Shown: in pieces, positions 62,061-64,000 of the stretch
How the letters are laid out: each line of letters opens with the position of its first letter
Position numbering within the stretch: the stretch's first letter is position 1
The notes under the pieces: generated by a model
What the model saw: the letters and a program-made list of their open reading frames with translations, nothing else
What the model was told of the DNA's origin: nothing
Databases searched by the model: none
Position numbers and translations under genes: made by a program
NCBI RefSeq assembly: GCF_004792685.1
Contig: NZ_SRXT01000001.1
Coordinates: forward strand, 248,001 to 312,000
Source of the DNA: Sphingomonas gei
GTDB lineage: Bacteria > Pseudomonadota > Alphaproteobacteria > Sphingomonadales > Sphingomonadaceae
Direction: 5' to 3'
Length of the DNA stretch: 64,000 nucleotides

Positions 62061-62932
62061 CGGCTCTCATCCCTTGCTGATCGTGCCGCTTTGCCGTTTA
62101 TCCAGCCGGGGCGGGCCTTGCCGCCGCCAAGGCCCGCCGCCACGCGCTGCTTGAGCAAGGCGGGCGGGCGGAAACGTTCGCCATAGGCATCGTGCAGGAT
62201 TTCCTGAACTTGCAGGCACAGATCCGAGGTGACGATGTCCATCATTGCGAACGGCCCGATGGGGTGGCCCAGTCCCAGACGGCACGCAATGTCGAGATCG
62301 GCGGGAGTAGCGACGCCCTCCTCGACCAGCTTCACCGCCTCGATCAGCAGGGCGTGAAGCATCCGGTTGACCGCGAAGCCGGCCACGTCCTTGATCGCGA
62401 CCGGCTGCTTGCCGATGTCGCGCAGTACCGCCGTCACCTGCTCGATCGTCGCGGCATCGGTGGCGAAACCGGGGATGACTTCGACCAGCGCCATGCGCGA
62501 AACCGGCGAGAAATAATGCGTGCCGAGAAAGCGCGCGCGGCGCTCGGGCGTCACGAACGAAGCGAGCGTGGAAATCGGCAGGGTCGATGTGTTCGACGCG
62601 AGGATGCACGCGGGCTGGCAGTGCCCGTCCAGGGCGGTCAGCACGGCTGACTTCGCCTCGAGCGATTCGAAGACAGCCTCGGTCACCAGCGCGCAATCCG
62701 CCATGGCGGCGATAGTCGGGGTCGGCCGGATGCGCGCCAGCGCATCACGCGCCGTCTCCGACGCATAAAGCTGGCGGGACACGCCTTTGTCGAGGATCGA
62801 GCGCAGCCGATCGATGGCGGAGATCAGAGCTTCCTCGCTCCGATCCTGCAACACGACATCATGGCCGGCCAGCGCGAACACCAACGCGATCTCGGCACCC
62901 ATCAGGCCCGCACCGACGACCCCGACCTTCAT
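62057..62932 (-). CDS. 3-hydroxyacyl-CoA dehydrogenase family protein
   Basis: A 291-aa NAD-dependent L-3-hydroxyacyl/3-hydroxybutyryl-CoA dehydrogenase. The Rossmann VGVVGAGLMGAEIALVFA is at the N-terminus. CILASNTSTLPISTLASF and GTHYFSPVSRMALVEVI carry the catalytic serine/histidine region, and the C-terminal domain has GFAVNRMLHALLIEAVKLVEEG and LGLGHPIGPFAMMD. AGGTGAT immediately precedes the ATG at 62932, which overlaps the stop of the CoA ligase (ATGA). It would reduce or oxidise the beta carbon of the acyl-CoA formed by that ligase. Confidence 0.92.
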   Translation of the reverse strand: MKVGVVGAGLMGAEIALVFALAGHDVVLQDRSEEALISAIDRLRSILDKGVSRQLYASETARDALARIRPTPTIAAMADCALVTEAVFESLEAKSAVLTALDGHCQPACILASNTSTLPISTLASFVTPERRARFLGTHYFSPVSRMALVEVIPGFATDAATIEQVTAVLRDIGKQPVAIKDVAGFAVNRMLHALLIEAVKLVEEGVATPADLDIACRLGLGHPIGPFAMMDIVTSDLCLQVQEILHDAYGERFRPPALLKQRVAAGLGGGKARPGWINGKAARSARDESR

Positions 62933-64000
62933 ATCACCTCTCCCAGGCGCCGATTCCTTGCGGTCTCGACGTCGCGCTGCCAAAGCTGCGCCTGTTCGAC
63001 ATACCAGGGCAGGACTTCCGGCGTGGCGGTCGCATCGGCGCTTACCACCTTGGCGACGGGCCAGCCGGCGAACAGCCGCTTGATTGGCAGTTCCTGCTTC
63101 TTGCCGGACAGCGTGCGCGGAATGGCCGGCGCGGAAATCAGCAGATCGGGCACGAAACGCGGCGACAGGCTGGTGCGAATGGCCGCCGCGACCGCCGCCT
63201 CCATTGCCGCATCGACAGATACCCCCTCGGCCGGGACGACGAACAGGATCAGCTTGCTGTCTCCCTCGTCACCTTCAAGGTCGATGATCATCGTGTCCGC
63301 GACCTGTGGCAGGCCTTCGATGGCGGCGTAGATTTCCGCCGTACCCATCCGCACGCCGTGCCGGTTGATCGTCGCGTCGCTGCGGCCCGAAATGGTGCAG
63401 CTGCCGTCGGTGCCGATCGTCAGCCAATCGCCGTGCCGCCAGACACCGGGCCAGGTTTCGAAATAGGATTGCCGGTATCGGCTGCCGCCTTCATCGCCCC
63501 AGAAATAGAGCGGCATGCTGGGAAACGGACGCGTGCAGACCAGCTCGCCGACATCGCCCGTGACTGGCTTTCCGGCCTCGTCCCATGCCTCGATCGCAGC
63601 GCCCAGGTGCCGGCACTGAAGTCGCCCGGGCGTATCGGGGAGTTCGGGATTTCCGGCCATGAAGGCGGCGGCAATCTCGGTCCCGCCGCTGACGTTGCAC
63701 CACCAGATATCGGGCCGGCCGAGCGCGGCGAATTGGGCGGAGCCCCAGCGCTGCACATCCGGCGGCAGCGGCGATCCGGTGCTGCCGAGGGCGCGAATGC
63801 AGTCAATGCCCTCGATCGTGCCGAGGTCGAGCCCGGACTTGCGGCAGCTGGCGAAAAACGCCGCGCCCGCCCCGAACCAGGTCACGCCGCTGCGCGCGGC
63901 AAACTCCCATAGCCGGGTCCAGTCGGGCTCGTTTTTGGTTCCGCTCGGCGAGCCGTCGAACAGGCAGATGGTGGTGCCGCTGAGCAGTCCGCCGACCTGG
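62929..64000 (-). CDS. Acetoacetate--CoA ligase family protein (partial, N-terminus outside window)
   Basis: C-terminal part (about 356 residues, no start) of an adenylate-forming enzyme resembling acetoacetyl-CoA synthetase (EC 6.2.1.16). Seen are QVGGLLSGTTICLFDGSPSG, RALGSTGSPLPPDVQRW, the ATP motif SGGTEIAAAFMAGNPELP, and the C-terminal domain with GDWLTIGTDGSCTISGRSDATINRHGVRMG and RTLSGKKQELPIKRLFAG, the last containing the catalytic lysine region. It is upstream of the dehydrogenase with a 4-nt overlap. It would activate a beta-keto or related short acid with CoA. The motif set fits acetoacetate better than acetate enzymes, but substrate drift is common in catabolic clusters. Confidence 0.85.
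   Translation of the reverse strand, partial: QVGGLLSGTTICLFDGSPSGTKNEPDWTRLWEFAARSGVTWFGAGAAFFASCRKSGLDLGTIEGIDCIRALGSTGSPLPPDVQRWGSAQFAALGRPDIWWCNVSGGTEIAAAFMAGNPELPDTPGRLQCRHLGAAIEAWDEAGKPVTGDVGELVCTRPFPSMPLYFWGDEGGSRYRQSYFETWPGVWRHGDWLTIGTDGSCTISGRSDATINRHGVRMGTAEIYAAIEGLPQVADTMIIDLEGDEGDSKLILFVVPAEGVSVDAAMEAAVAAAIRTSLSPRFVPDLLISAPAIPRTLSGKKQELPIKRLFAGWPVAKVVSADATATPEVLPWYVEQAQLWQRDVETARNRRLGEVI

Noticed and set aside
1..64000. Search for tRNA genes, CRISPR arrays, insertion sequences and terminal inverted repeats
   Set aside because: Intergenic gaps are short and show no cloverleaf, spaced repeats, transposase motifs or target-site duplications that I could support.

Overview
The window is high-GC, densely coded bacterial DNA. 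Four TonB-dependent receptors, a FecI/FecR-type sigma/anti-sigma pair, exported glycosidases and esterases, and a small conserved protein typical of the group point to an alphaproteobacterium, most likely Sphingomonadales (Sphingomonas-like). This placement is inferred from gene content. I saw no rRNA, tRNA, insertion sequence or CRISPR array. It looks like a run of catabolic islands, each with its own import step, hydrolases and regulator.

Region 1 (1-16,624) is a hemicellulose/pectin side-chain locus. It holds a hexuronate-type MFS transporter (cut by the window start), a large TonB receptor, an esterase plus GH51 arabinofuranosidase operon, a GntR/FCD regulator, a CE1-like esterase, a second GH51 plus a GH3 with a PA14 insert, and a Tat-exported GH95. 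Five copies of one 14-bp near-palindrome (consensus TGGTAGCGCTAACG) lie at the promoters and tie the island into one regulon. The operator looks LacI-type, but no LacI gene is in the window.

Region 2 (16,881-28,213) carries an overlapping sigma factor / FecR anti-sigma / STN-type TonB receptor signalling unit. It is followed by an unknown 122-aa protein, a MipA/OmpV porin-like protein, a complete RND efflux operon (outer-membrane lipoprotein, adaptor, pump) and a small membrane protein.

Region 3 (28,307-45,786) contains several small systems. A MmyB-type XRE regulator faces an NTF2-like protein. A MocR regulator is followed by a PaiB-like protein, an amidohydrolase, a TonB receptor and a beta-propeller/amidohydrolase fusion. 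After these come an esterase, ornithine cyclodeaminase with a divergent Lrp, another amidohydrolase and a siderophore-type TonB receptor.

Region 4 (45,942-58,554) is centred on a large MalT-like LuxR ATPase. Both intergenic regions flanking it carry a TTACCC direct repeat with an exact 21-bp period, oriented the same way relative to the presumed targets: the TonB receptor on one side and a HyuA/DUF917/NCS1-permease operon on the other. A CoA transferase, aldehyde dehydrogenase, SDR, IclR regulator and AAHS-type transporter follow. This is the best candidate for an undescribed pathway, possibly for a hydantoin-like cyclic amide.

Region 5 (58,578-64,000) has one small conserved protein. It then has a minus-strand cluster of acetoacetate-CoA ligase (cut by the window end), 3-hydroxyacyl-CoA dehydrogenase, MFS transporter and tannase-family esterase, which reads as an ester hydrolysis, uptake and acyl-CoA activation pathway.
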